NCBI GenBank assembly: GCA_023426365.1
Contig: JAFAAW010000014.1
Location: 1 to 12,105 of the forward strand
DNA length: 12,105 nt
Direction: 5' to 3'
From: Pseudomonadota bacterium
GTDB taxonomy: Bacteria > Pseudomonadota > Alphaproteobacteria > Rhodospirillales > Magnetospirillaceae
Part shown: piece by piece, positions 1 to 6,910 of the stretch
How positions within the stretch are numbered: the stretch's first letter is position 1
How the letters are laid out: every line of letters starts with the position of its first letter
The notes under the pieces: model-generated
Database searches by the model: none
What the model was told of the DNA's origin: nothing
What the model saw: only the letters and a program-made list of their open reading frames with translations
Position numbers and translations under genes: made by a program

Positions 1-49
1 TCTCAATCCGCGTCCATTGCGCTGAGGTCAGTTCGTATCGCTTCGCCAT
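1..49 (-). CDS. IS5-family transposase, N-terminal fragment (cut by window edge)
   Basis: Reading leftward from an ATG at 49-47, the minus strand encodes MAKRYELTSAQWTRIE and then runs off the window. A start of the form M-A-[KR]-RYEL-x-x-x-QW-x-x-I is characteristic of IS5-family transposases, in the DUF4096 N-terminal helix-turn-helix domain. A purine-rich GGTGGA lies just upstream of the ATG and can serve as the ribosome binding site. The catalytic DDE residues lie outside the window, so intactness cannot be judged. The gene reads away from the neighbouring dehydrogenase gene, so the outer end of the insertion element must lie between about 50 and 127. Only 16 residues are visible, so the family call rests on this motif alone. 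Confidence 0.7.
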   Translation of the reverse strand, partial: MAKRYELTSAQWTRIE

Positions 50-123
50 GTTCCACCGAGCCAGAAGTCCTGACCCGGTGAATCACGGCAGCGCCACCGG
101 CGCAAGCTGAATGTCGATACAGC
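50..123. mobile_element. Probable terminal segment of the IS5-family element
   Basis: This stretch lies between the transposase start and the stop codon of the 2-hydroxy-acid dehydrogenase gene. IS5-family elements usually have a few tens of bases between the terminal inverted repeat and the transposase ATG, which fits this length. The tetramer CTAG at 124-127 overlaps the TAG stop of the neighbouring gene and matches the YTAR target preferred by part of the family, so it may be the insertion junction. The other end of the element is outside the window, so the inverted repeat cannot be confirmed. A small hairpin (GCGCC 91-95, GGCGC 99-103) and one GANTC site (80-84) lie inside. Confidence 0.4.
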
Positions 124-1200
124 CTAGGGCCAAACCAGCGAGCGGTCGATATCGGATAGCCGCGGCCGCCCGGACAGCGCCATGGCCACCTCCAGCTCGG
201 TTTGCAGGATGGTCAGCATGTGGGCCACCGCGGCCATGCCGCCCACCGCTAGCGCGTGCAGCACCGGGCGGCCGACCATCACCGCCGACGCCCCCAGCGC
301 CACGGCCTTGACGATGTCGGTGCCGCGCCGGATGCCGCCATCCACCAGGACCGGGATGCGCCCGCCGGCCGCCTCGGCCACGCGGGGCAGCACGTCCAGC
401 GTCGCCGGCAGGGTGTCGAGCGTGCGCCCGCCATGGTTGGAGACGACGATGCCGCCCGCCCCCGCCGCGATGGCCGGGGCCACGTCGGCGGGGTTCATGA
501 TGCCCTTCAGCAGCACCGGCAGGCGGGTGTTCGAGCACAGCCAGCGCACGCTGTCCCAGGTGGGGGCGCGGTCGAGCATGCCCTGAAACACCGGGCTGCC
601 CGGCCGGGCCGGCGCGATGTCGGCCGGCGCCATGCCGGCCAGGTTGACCGGCGCGATGCCGGGCGGCAGGCGGAAGCCGGCGCGCTGTTCCATGTTGCGG
701 ATGCCGTTGACCGGGGCGTCCACGGTCAGCACCAGGGCCTGATAGCCCGCCGCCTCGGCCCGGCGCACCAGCGCCAGCGTGTCCTGGGGGCGCGGCTGGA
801 AATAGAGCTGGAACCACAGCGGCGCGGTTGCGTGCTCGGCCACCTGTTCCAGGGTGACGCTGGCCTGGGTGCTGACCGTCATCCAGGTGCCGGTCAGACC
901 GGCGGCGGCCACGCTTGCCAGCTCGCCATCGGCATGGACCAGTTTGTGATAGGCCATGGGCGCGACGATGATCGGATAGGGCATGGAACAGCCGAACAGG
1001 GTGGTGGCGGCGCTGGCCCCTTTCATGTCCACCAGCGCGCGCGGCATCAGGCGCAGGCGGTCGAACGCCTCGCGGTTGGCGCGCTGGGTGATGCCGTCGG
1101 CGCCCACGCCGGTGATATAGGCGTCGATGGCCGCATCGACGGCCCGCCGGTAATGGCGTTCGTAATCGTCGAGCGCGACGGTGTCGGCGGGCACGATCAT
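124..1200 (-). CDS. FMN-dependent 2-hydroxy-acid dehydrogenase/oxidase (lactate oxidase-like)
   Basis: The 358-residue protein belongs to the FMN-dependent (S)-2-hydroxy-acid oxidising family (L-lactate dehydrogenase, lactate oxidase, glycolate oxidase), a cytosolic or membrane-associated TIM barrel that oxidises 2-hydroxy acids to 2-keto acids. Visible family motifs are the FMN-contacting PIIVAPMA (76-83), WFQLYFQ (129-135), LLKGI with the flavin lysine (230-234), the catalytic-histidine motif SNHGGRTLD (254-262, His256, Arg259), and the phosphate-binding VDGGIRRGTD (286-295) with VGRP (309-312). The active-site loop reads GIRNMEQRAGF (166-176) rather than the RERD form seen in many lactate dehydrogenases, so the substrate is uncertain. 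I chose the ATG at 1200: it overlaps the upstream Sel1 stop as ATGA and has AGGGGGG six bases before it. The frame is open to 1419, but that extension lies inside the Sel1 gene. Last gene of the iron operon. Confidence 0.93.
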   Translation of the reverse strand: MIVPADTVALDDYERHYRRAVDAAIDAYITGVGADGITQRANREAFDRLRLMPRALVDMKGASAATTLFGCSMPYPIIVAPMAYHKLVHADGELASVAAAGLTGTWMTVSTQASVTLEQVAEHATAPLWFQLYFQPRPQDTLALVRRAEAAGYQALVLTVDAPVNGIRNMEQRAGFRLPPGIAPVNLAGMAPADIAPARPGSPVFQGMLDRAPTWDSVRWLCSNTRLPVLLKGIMNPADVAPAIAAGAGGIVVSNHGGRTLDTLPATLDVLPRVAEAAGGRIPVLVDGGIRRGTDIVKAVALGASAVMVGRPVLHALAVGGMAAVAHMLTILQTELEVAMALSGRPRLSDIDRSLVWP

Positions 1201-1904
1201 CGGCCGCCCCCCTGCTGCCCCGCCGCTTGCCCGGCCCGTGCCGCCGCCTGACGGCCCAACGCCCGCAACCCGGCATCGGGATGGTCGGCCAGCGCCGCCG
1301 CCATGGCGCGGTGGAAATCGGGAAACCCGGTCTTGAGTGCCTCGCCCAGCCAGAACCGGGCGGCGACGACGTCGCCCCGCTCGATCAGGTGACGGGCGTA
1401 ATTGAACTGGCCCCAACAATCGCCGCCTTCGGCCCCTGCCCTGAAATAGGCCAGGGCATGGCCGGCATCGGCGGGCACGGCGCCGCCACGCTCGTGCAAC
1501 AGGCCCAGCATGTTGAGCGCCTTGACCACGCCCTTGCGGGCGGCCGCCAGATACAGGCGATAGGCCGCGTCGTCGTCCTGGGCCACGCCGTCGCCGCGAA
1601 AATAAAGGTCGGCCAGATTGAACAACGCCCAGGCGTCGCCCAGATCGGCGGCCTTCAGGTAATATTCGGCAGCCAGCCCGGGATCGGGCGGCACCCCCCA
1701 GCCGTGTTCATAGCAGCGCCCCAGCATGTTGATGGCGGCGGGCGTGCCGCCGCGCGCGGCGCTGCGGAACCAATCCACCGCCTCGCCCCCCTGGTTGCCG
1801 CCGCGATCCAGGCAAAGCTGGCCCATCATCAGCAGGGCGTCGGTGACGGTGGGCTGGCCCTGCCCGGCCGCCGTCGGCGATTGCCGGCCCGATGCGCCCG
1901 TCAT
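1197..1904 (-). CDS. Sel1-repeat (SEL1/TPR-like) protein of the piuC operon
   Basis: A 235-residue protein made almost entirely of about five Sel1-like helical repeats, at roughly residues 23-55, 56-91, 92-127, 128-163 and 164-196. The best copy is AAINMLGRCYEHGWGVPPD (56-74), with the usual A-x-x-x-LG-x-x-Y-x-x-G-x-GV pattern. Such repeats form alpha-solenoids that bind other proteins; no catalytic residues are expected. I see no convincing signal peptide, so a cytoplasmic location is likeliest. The start ATG at 1904 overlaps the piuC stop as ATGA, and its stop overlaps the dehydrogenase start in the same way, so translation is probably coupled across all three genes. A GAGGT lies too close to the ATG to be an ideal ribosome binding site, which also points to coupling. 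A Sel1-repeat gene next to piuC is also known in Pseudomonas (the PA4514-PA4516 arrangement). Its molecular role is unknown. Confidence 0.9.
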   Translation of the reverse strand: MTGASGRQSPTAAGQGQPTVTDALLMMGQLCLDRGGNQGGEAVDWFRSAARGGTPAAINMLGRCYEHGWGVPPDPGLAAEYYLKAADLGDAWALFNLADLYFRGDGVAQDDDAAYRLYLAAARKGVVKALNMLGLLHERGGAVPADAGHALAYFRAGAEGGDCWGQFNYARHLIERGDVVAARFWLGEALKTGFPDFHRAMAAALADHPDAGLRALGRQAAARAGQAAGQQGGGR

Positions 1905-2587
1905 ACCTCGGCCCAGCGCCGCAGCAGATTGTGGTAATGGTTCACCACGCTCAGCACCGCGTGGTTATCGTCGCCCAGTTGCTGGCGCAGATCGATGATG
2001 GCCACGTCCAGGTCGTACAGCATGGCGCGCAGGCCGTCGTCCTTGACCAGCGACTGGGTGAAGAAGAACGACGCCCAGCGGCTGCCGCGCGTCACCGGGT
2101 TGACCTGATGCAGGCTGCTGGACGGGTAGACCACCGCATGGCCGGCGGGCAGCTTGACCGCCTTCATGCCGTAGGTGTCCTCGACCATCAGCTCGCCGCC
2201 GTCATATTCGTCGGGATCGCTGAGGAAAATGGTGGTGGACACGTCGGCGCGCATGCGCAGCCCGCCCGATCCGGGAATAGTGCGGATGCTGTTGTCCACG
2301 TGATAGCCGTAGGTCATGCCCACATCGTAGCGATTGAACATGGGCGGCAGGACCCGCAGCGGCAGCGCCGCCGAGTGAAAGGCCGGGCTGCGCGCCAGCG
2401 CGCGCAGCACAACCTCGCCCAACTGGCGGGAGACGTCGCTGTCCTCGGGGATTTGAAGATTGCGCTTGGCCTTGACCGCCTGGTCGCCGGCGGTGACGCG
2501 GCCATCCACCCACGGGGAGGATTCAAGCACCGCACGGCAGTGGGCGATCTCGTCCACCGTCAGGATATCGGGAATTTGAAGCAGCAC
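1901..2587 (-). CDS. piuC: PiuC-type Fe(II)/2-oxoglutarate-dependent hydroxylase
   Basis: This 228-residue protein matches the PiuC/YbiX family of Fe2+-dependent hydroxylases, co-expressed with TonB siderophore receptors under iron limitation. The double-stranded beta-helix iron triad is visible: YHVDN gives His96 and Asp98, and PSSSLHQV gives His160. Arg170 in PVTRGSR is the expected 2-oxoglutarate ligand. The length agrees with the usual 226 or so residues. I chose GTG at 2587: it gives MLLQIPDIL, which aligns with the usual M-L-x-x-IP start, and CAGGAAG (2602-2596) lies 8 bases upstream. The frame also has a TTG at 2605, but that would put the ribosome binding site inside the gene. It lies 63 bp downstream of the receptor, with a hairpin between, and its stop overlaps the Sel1 start. 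The physiological substrate is unknown; modification of the siderophore or the receptor is a common guess. Confidence 0.95.
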   Translation of the reverse strand: MLLQIPDILTVDEIAHCRAVLESSPWVDGRVTAGDQAVKAKRNLQIPEDSDVSRQLGEVVLRALARSPAFHSAALPLRVLPPMFNRYDVGMTYGYHVDNSIRTIPGSGGLRMRADVSTTIFLSDPDEYDGGELMVEDTYGMKAVKLPAGHAVVYPSSSLHQVNPVTRGSRWASFFFTQSLVKDDGLRAMLYDLDVAIIDLRQQLGDDNHAVLSVVNHYHNLLRRWAEV

Positions 2588-2612
2588 GGAGAAGGCTTCC
2601 TGCAAGAACGGC

Positions 2613-2644
2613 GGGCCGTACCGCTCGGGCGAGCGGCACGGCCC
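2613..2644 (-). promoter_or_regulatory. Intercistronic hairpin between the siderophore receptor gene and piuC
   Basis: The arms 2613-2626 and 2631-2644 form a 14-bp stem closed by a 4-base loop. There is a single non-Watson-Crick position (2619-2638 region), which is an A-C mismatch in plus-strand RNA but a G-U pair in minus-strand RNA, so the structure is better formed in the operon transcript. It starts shortly after the receptor stop and ends about 10 bases before the piuC ribosome binding site. No U-tract follows, so it is probably a processing, stabilising or attenuating element and not a simple terminator. Confidence 0.6.
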
Positions 2645-2650
2645 CTGGGA

Positions 2651-4954
2651 TCAAAACTTAAGGCCGGCGGTCAGCATGAAGGTCCGGCCCGAGGCGGGAA
2701 CGGCACGCGCCGCGTTGAACGCCGAGGCGTAGTTGCGGTGGTCGCTCAGGTTGTAGCCGTTGAGCGCCAACGACAAGTTCTCGTAATCGTAGGACACCAT
2801 GGCATCCAGGGCGAAGGTGTAGGGAATGCGCGCGGTGTTGGCGCTGTCGGCGGTGTATTCGGACGCGTATTGCATGCCGCCGCCCACCATCAGATTGCCG
2901 GGAAGCGCGTCGCCGATTTCCTCGGACAACGAGTAGGTGCTCCACAGGTTGAAATTGTGCTTGGGCACGTTGGGCGCGTCCCGGCCCACCAGATGCGGGT
3001 TGGATTTGGACGCCGTCACCTCGCCGGTCAGGAAGGCGTAATTGGTGTACACGTTCCAGGCCGGGGTGACCTTGCCGCTGATGCCGGCTTCCATGCCCTT
3101 GATCCGGGTGCCCAGGCCAGCCTCGGAGAAACCGTCCACCACGGCGCCGGTCGCGGGGTCCAGCGCGTAGGTGTTGCTCTTCTCGATCATGAACAGCGCG
3201 CCATTCACGCCCAGGCGGCCGCCCAGGAAGTCGGCCTTGCCGCCCAGTTCGTAAAGGTCGGTTTCCTCGGGGTCGAAGTCGTTCTTGGACGGCGTCTCGG
3301 CGGTGCCGTTGACCACGGCCGCCGCGATATCGGTGCCCACCGGCTTGTTCGAGCGCGAATAGGACGCGTAGACCGAGGCATCCTTGGTCGGCTCGTAGAT
3401 CAGGCTGCCCGACGGGCTCCAGGTGCGCTCGATGTCCTTGCCGCTGGCGATCGCGGTGTTGGCGGAGCGGAACGAGGTGCGGAAATAGTCCCAGCGCAGG
3501 CCGCCCTGGACCGACACCTGATCGTGCAGCCAGATGCGGTCGCTCAGGAAGATGCCGGTGTTCTGCACGCTGGCGCTGCGGATGCCGGCATCGGCATAGA
3601 TGATGTTGGTGTTGGCCGGATAATAGTGGCCGGGATTGACCACCGTCTGGGTGTTGGTGCGGTTGACCCAGGTGCCGACCTGGCGGGTGTCTTCCTGATA
3701 GCTGAGGTCGATGCCGCCATTGGCCCGGTGCCGCAGGCCGAGGACGGTCCCCTCGGCCTTGAAGCCCGAGACGTTCTGCACGCCCCAGCCATCCTGCTGA
3801 TAGGCCATGCCGCCGCCGGCGCCATAGGCCATGGCCGGGTTGCCGCCGCCCAGGAAGATGGCCGAGTTGGCCGCGCTCAGCGCGGCGGGAGTGGTGGCGG
3901 CGAAGTCGCGCTCGTACAGGCTCCAGCGGGTATCGTTGTAGAACGACAGCTTGTTGTCCACCTCGTGCGCCAGGGTCGAGGTGACCACGTGGTTCTGGGT
4001 GTCGTCGCGGTCCAGGTTGCGGGCGTAGGAGGTGGAGCGGTCCAGGCCGTATTCGGTGGCGGGACGGAACACGCCGTCGGTGCCGCGCACCATGGGCACG
4101 CCCATGTCCGGGGTCTTTTCACCCTGCAGATAGGCGTAGTTCAGGTGCCACGTGGTGCGGGTGCCCAGGCCCAGGCCCAGATCGGCGGCAAAGCCCTTGC
4201 GTTCCGCATCGATCCAGTCGCGGTCGGCCACGTCCTGGTCGTGGTACAGCGCGTTGACGCGCAGGGCCGTGGTCTCGCCGAGCTTGCGATTGATATCGGC
4301 GGTGGTGCGATAGGTGGGGCCGGAGCCGAACGATTGCTCGATCTTGTTCAGGTTTTCCAGCTTGGCCTGCTTGGTGCCCTGGTTGATGACGCCGCCCGAA
4401 TTGCCGACGCCGAACCCGTCACCCGACGGCCCCTTGATGACCTGGACGCTTTCGGTGTTGAAGACGTCGTGGGTGTAGACGCCGAAATCCTTGAGGCCGT
4501 CGGTGTAGATGTCGCCCTTCGCCGACAGGCCGCGAATGCGGAACTGGTCGGCGTTCTGGCCGCCATTGCCCTCGCCGCTGGAGATGGTGATGCCCGGCAC
4601 GTTGCGCAGCACCTGCTCCAGCGAGGTGGCGCGCTGCTGCTCGATGATCTCCTGGGGCACCACGTTGATGACGCGGGGCGTCTCCTTGACGGTTTCCGGC
4701 AGGCGGGAAATGCCGGTGGGCGTGGCGTTCACATTGCCCGAGGCCCGGCCATCGACGCGCTCGGCATCGACGCTGACCGGACCGAGGATGATGGCGTCGG
4801 TGGCCGCCGCGCCCGGGTTGTCGGCCTTGTCGCCGTCCGCATTCTGGGCATTTGCCGCCACCGGCAACGAGGCCATCGAGAAGGCCAGGCCGGCGGTGGC
4901 CGCCGCACCGGACAAAATGGGCCTGAGGGAAGTTTGGGCGCTAAGTCGTGGCAT
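2651..4954 (-). CDS. TonB-dependent ferric-siderophore outer-membrane receptor (PiuA/Fiu-like)
   Basis: The 767-residue protein is an outer-membrane TonB-dependent siderophore receptor. Residues 1-36 are a signal peptide ending ANA before Gln37. A candidate TonB box lies around LGPVSVDAE (57-65). The plug domain (about 85-195) has the typical ETPRVINVVPQEIIEQQ (91-107), VLRNVPGIT (115-123), FRIRG (138-142) and VIKGPSG (172-178). The rest is the 22-strand barrel, ending in the aromatic strand FMLTAGLKF. The length fits catecholate receptors such as Fiu and PiuA. I chose the ATG at 4954 because GGGAG lies six bases upstream and it leads directly into the signal peptide; a TTG at 4987 in the same frame would add an unlikely charged extension. 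It is first in the operon with piuC. A Fur box lies about 250 bp upstream. The siderophore transported cannot be read from the sequence; catecholate specificity is inferred from the piuC linkage. Confidence 0.95.
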   Translation of the reverse strand: MPRLSAQTSLRPILSGAAATAGLAFSMASLPVAANAQNADGDKADNPGAAATDAIILGPVSVDAERVDGRASGNVNATPTGISRLPETVKETPRVINVVPQEIIEQQRATSLEQVLRNVPGITISSGEGNGGQNADQFRIRGLSAKGDIYTDGLKDFGVYTHDVFNTESVQVIKGPSGDGFGVGNSGGVINQGTKQAKLENLNKIEQSFGSGPTYRTTADINRKLGETTALRVNALYHDQDVADRDWIDAERKGFAADLGLGLGTRTTWHLNYAYLQGEKTPDMGVPMVRGTDGVFRPATEYGLDRSTSYARNLDRDDTQNHVVTSTLAHEVDNKLSFYNDTRWSLYERDFAATTPAALSAANSAIFLGGGNPAMAYGAGGGMAYQQDGWGVQNVSGFKAEGTVLGLRHRANGGIDLSYQEDTRQVGTWVNRTNTQTVVNPGHYYPANTNIIYADAGIRSASVQNTGIFLSDRIWLHDQVSVQGGLRWDYFRTSFRSANTAIASGKDIERTWSPSGSLIYEPTKDASVYASYSRSNKPVGTDIAAAVVNGTAETPSKNDFDPEETDLYELGGKADFLGGRLGVNGALFMIEKSNTYALDPATGAVVDGFSEAGLGTRIKGMEAGISGKVTPAWNVYTNYAFLTGEVTASKSNPHLVGRDAPNVPKHNFNLWSTYSLSEEIGDALPGNLMVGGGMQYASEYTADSANTARIPYTFALDAMVSYDYENLSLALNGYNLSDHRNYASAFNAARAVPASGRTFMLTAGLKF

Positions 4955-5205
4955 CAGTTTCTCCCGACACTCCATTTGATGAGACAAGATCGACGCGGCG
5001 CCACATCAGGCACCAGCAAATCACCAGCAATCGCCATAGATTTACAAATATCTAAACCAAAGCATCGCCATTTCATGGATTGCTGAAACAGCTATTCTCT
5101 CAACCCCACCCCTTGAAGACATCCGGCGACCGCACTGACGTCTTGCGGAAATGCCGTTTGTCTATCGCGGCATGCATTCAGGTGGCGCACCATGTCACCA
5201 ATGGA

Positions 5206-5224
5206 AATGAGAATCAATATCATT
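5206..5224. promoter_or_regulatory. Fur box, containing one GANTC methylation site
   Basis: The core TGAGAATCAATATCA (5208-5222) matches the 7-1-7 Fur consensus TGATAATnATTATCA at 12 of 14 defined positions, and the symmetric 19-bp window AATGA...TCATT is palindromic at 7 of 9 pairs. Lying upstream of a siderophore receptor and piuC, it is the expected site for iron-dependent repression by Fur. It is about 250 bp from the receptor ATG and about 135 bp from the kinase ATG, so it could act on either gene. The site includes GAATC (5211-5215), a CcrM target. Confidence 0.75.
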
Positions 5225-5291
5225 TGCAGCACAACCGCCCGACTTTCGACACTTCCGCGCATACCTCGACACATCAACAAGCCCAGCGGTT

Positions 5292-5341
5292 GCGCCCTGC
5301 CCTTTGCCTGGGCGCTCCCACCTGTGCTTCAATGAGCGCCC
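5292..5341 (+). promoter_or_regulatory. Mutually exclusive hairpins upstream of the histidine kinase
   Basis: GCGCCC at 5292-5297 can pair with GGGCGC at 5310-5315. The overlapping segment GGGCGCTC (5310-5317) can instead pair perfectly with GAGCGCCC (5334-5341). The two stems share the middle segment and cannot form together. The second ends 18 bases before the kinase ATG, which lacks a strong ribosome binding site. This could be a leader switch or an operator; it could also be chance in GC-rich DNA. Confidence 0.35.
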
Positions 5342-5359
5342 CCGTTCGCGGACCCGATC

Positions 5360-6910
5360 ATGAAACGCATTTCCCTTGCCACCTGGGCCGAGATTTATCA
5401 GGTCGGCCTGACCCTGCTGTTCGCGCTGTCGCCGGCGATGGCGGTGGCCTATGTGCATTTCAATGCATCGGCGGATGAGATCCTGGTGGCGCACCGGATG
5501 CATGAGGTCGCCATCGCCACGGCGGTCGGGCTTGCCCTGTTCCTGGCCCATCTGGCGTGGCGCTGCCACCGCGACAGCGGCGAGGCGCTGACCCGCCATC
5601 TGGCCTTTGCCTTTCTGGGCTTCGCCGTCCTTTATGCGCCGCACGGCATTCTGACCTTTGCCGCCCACGACCGGCCGCCGCTGTTTTTGCTGTGGGGGCC
5701 GGCCTCACGGCTGGTCATGGCCGCCTATGTGCTGCGCGGATTGCTGGCGCCGCGCAACCGCCCGGCCCAGGCGCGCACGCTGCTGCCCGACCTGCTGGGG
5801 CTGGCGGCGGCCGTGGCGGCGGTCGGCTGGTCGGCCGGCTTTCACCCGGAATGGTTTCCCACCCTTCGCGTCATCCTCGAAATCCTGGCCGGGGCCATCA
5901 GCCTGGCCGGGCTGGCGGTGCTGGTGGTAACGCGGACCAGCGGCCCCATCCTGTGGTTCCACGCGGTGGCGCTGCTGTGGTTCGCCCTGGCCTCGGGCGC
6001 CTTTCTGCTGGCCAAGCCGTGGAACACCCAATGGTGGCTGGCCCACATCATCAGCGGCGCCGGCTTCCTGCTGCTGGGCTGGGGCGTCGCCCATGTCTAT
6101 CGCACCAGCCAGAGCTTCAGCGGCTTCTACAGCCCGGAACGGCTGTTCTGGCTGCTGTCCAACGCCGAGCGGATGAGCCTGGAACTGCAAAGCGCGAAGG
6201 AGAACAGCGAACGCAGCGCCCAGACCAAGGCCGCCTTTCTGGCCGCCGCCAGCCACGACCTGCGCCAGCCCGCCCAGGCCTTGGCGCTGTTCTCGGCGGC
6301 GCTGAGCGCGCGCATCGAGGACGACCACCCCGCCGCCACCATCCTGCCCCACATGGAGGAGGCGACGGTGGCGCTGCAATCCATCCTGGACGGGCTGCTG
6401 GACGTGTCGCGCCTGGATGCCGGCATGATCGCGGCGCAATCGGCGCCGCTGGCGGTGGCCCCGGTGCTGGAGACGGTCGCCGCCCAGGCCCAGCCGCGCA
6501 CCAATGCCAAGGGGTTGAAGCTGCGCGTCGCCGCCGGCCCGCCGCTGGCGGCCCATGCCGACGCGGCGCTGTTGACCCGGCTGGTCGCCAGCCTGGTGGA
6601 CAACGCCGTCAAATACACCGACCGGGGCGAGATCGCGCTGTCGGCCCGGCCGATGGACGGCATGATCCGCATCTGCGTCAGCGATACCGGCCCCGGCATT
6701 CCCAGGCACCAGCAGGAAGCCATCTTCGAGGAATTCGTGCAGTTGGAGAACCCCGAGCGCGACCGCGCCAAGGGCCTGGGCCTGGGGCTTGCCATCGTGC
6801 GCCGGCTGGCGACGCTGATGGGCGGCCGGGTCGGCGTGCACAGCCAGCCCGGACAGGGGGCGACGTTCTGGGTGGACGTGCCGGCGGCTATTTGCCCACC
6901 TTCTCCCTAA
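5360..6910 (+). CDS. Multi-pass membrane sensor histidine kinase
   Basis: A 516-residue sensor kinase. Residues 1 to about 248 hold some seven or eight hydrophobic helices (for example 13-33, 50-66, 81-99, 142-160, 168-191, 197-217, 227-245) with no extracytoplasmic sensor domain of any size and no PAS domain that I recognise. A short linker (255-290) leads to the HisKA dimerisation domain, with H box AAASHDLRQPAQAL (phospho-acceptor His299), the form seen in the SHDLRQP subgroup. The ATPase domain has the N box LVDNAVKYT (412-420), G1 DTGPGIP (442-448), F box FEEFVQ (456-461) and G2 GLGLGLAIV (472-480). No receiver domain is attached and no response regulator lies in the window, so it is an orphan. 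It diverges from the siderophore receptor across the Fur box, so iron-linked expression is possible. Its 3' end overlaps the convergent binding-protein gene by 23 bp. The signal sensed is unknown. Confidence 0.93.
   Translation: MKRISLATWAEIYQVGLTLLFALSPAMAVAYVHFNASADEILVAHRMHEVAIATAVGLALFLAHLAWRCHRDSGEALTRHLAFAFLGFAVLYAPHGILTFAAHDRPPLFLLWGPASRLVMAAYVLRGLLAPRNRPAQARTLLPDLLGLAAAVAAVGWSAGFHPEWFPTLRVILEILAGAISLAGLAVLVVTRTSGPILWFHAVALLWFALASGAFLLAKPWNTQWWLAHIISGAGFLLLGWGVAHVYRTSQSFSGFYSPERLFWLLSNAERMSLELQSAKENSERSAQTKAAFLAAASHDLRQPAQALALFSAALSARIEDDHPAATILPHMEEATVALQSILDGLLDVSRLDAGMIAAQSAPLAVAPVLETVAAQAQPRTNAKGLKLRVAAGPPLAAHADAALLTRLVASLVDNAVKYTDRGEIALSARPMDGMIRICVSDTGPGIPRHQQEAIFEEFVQLENPERDRAKGLGLGLAIVRRLATLMGGRVGVHSQPGQGATFWVDVPAAICPPSP

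Larger units (their letters stand above)
4955..5359. promoter_or_regulatory. Divergent 405-bp control region between receptor operon and histidine kinase
   Basis: No convincing gene lies here. The region is visibly richer in A+T than its flanks, especially 4980-5260, as expected for promoters firing in both directions. It holds the Fur box at 5206-5224, an inverted repeat ATGCCG/CGGCAT (5151-5156, 5168-5173), an inverted repeat TAGAT/ATCTA near 5037-5054, and overlapping GC-rich hairpins just before the kinase start (5292-5341). I could not settle a good -35/-10 pair for either gene. If the receptor promoter lies at the Fur box, its leader would be over 200 bases. Confidence 0.6.

Noticed and set aside
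1201..1419. N-terminal extension of the 2-hydroxy-acid dehydrogenase up to 1419
   Set aside because: It lies inside the Sel1 gene, and the ATG at 1200 has a good ribosome binding site and ATGA coupling.
5037..5054. TAGAT...ATCTA inverted repeat as a second Fur or Irr box
   Set aside because: Only the outer five pairs match and the sequence does not fit the Fur consensus.
1892..5086. A 1064-codon open frame on the plus strand, antisense to the receptor and piuC
   Set aside because: It is a by-product of high-GC codon use on the other strand: composition is dominated by Ala, Gly, Val and His, no domain is recognisable, and the opposite strand holds clear families.
5092..5280. A 62-codon minus-strand frame in the divergent region
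   Set aside because: It spans the Fur box, has no family resemblance and shows no convincing start context.
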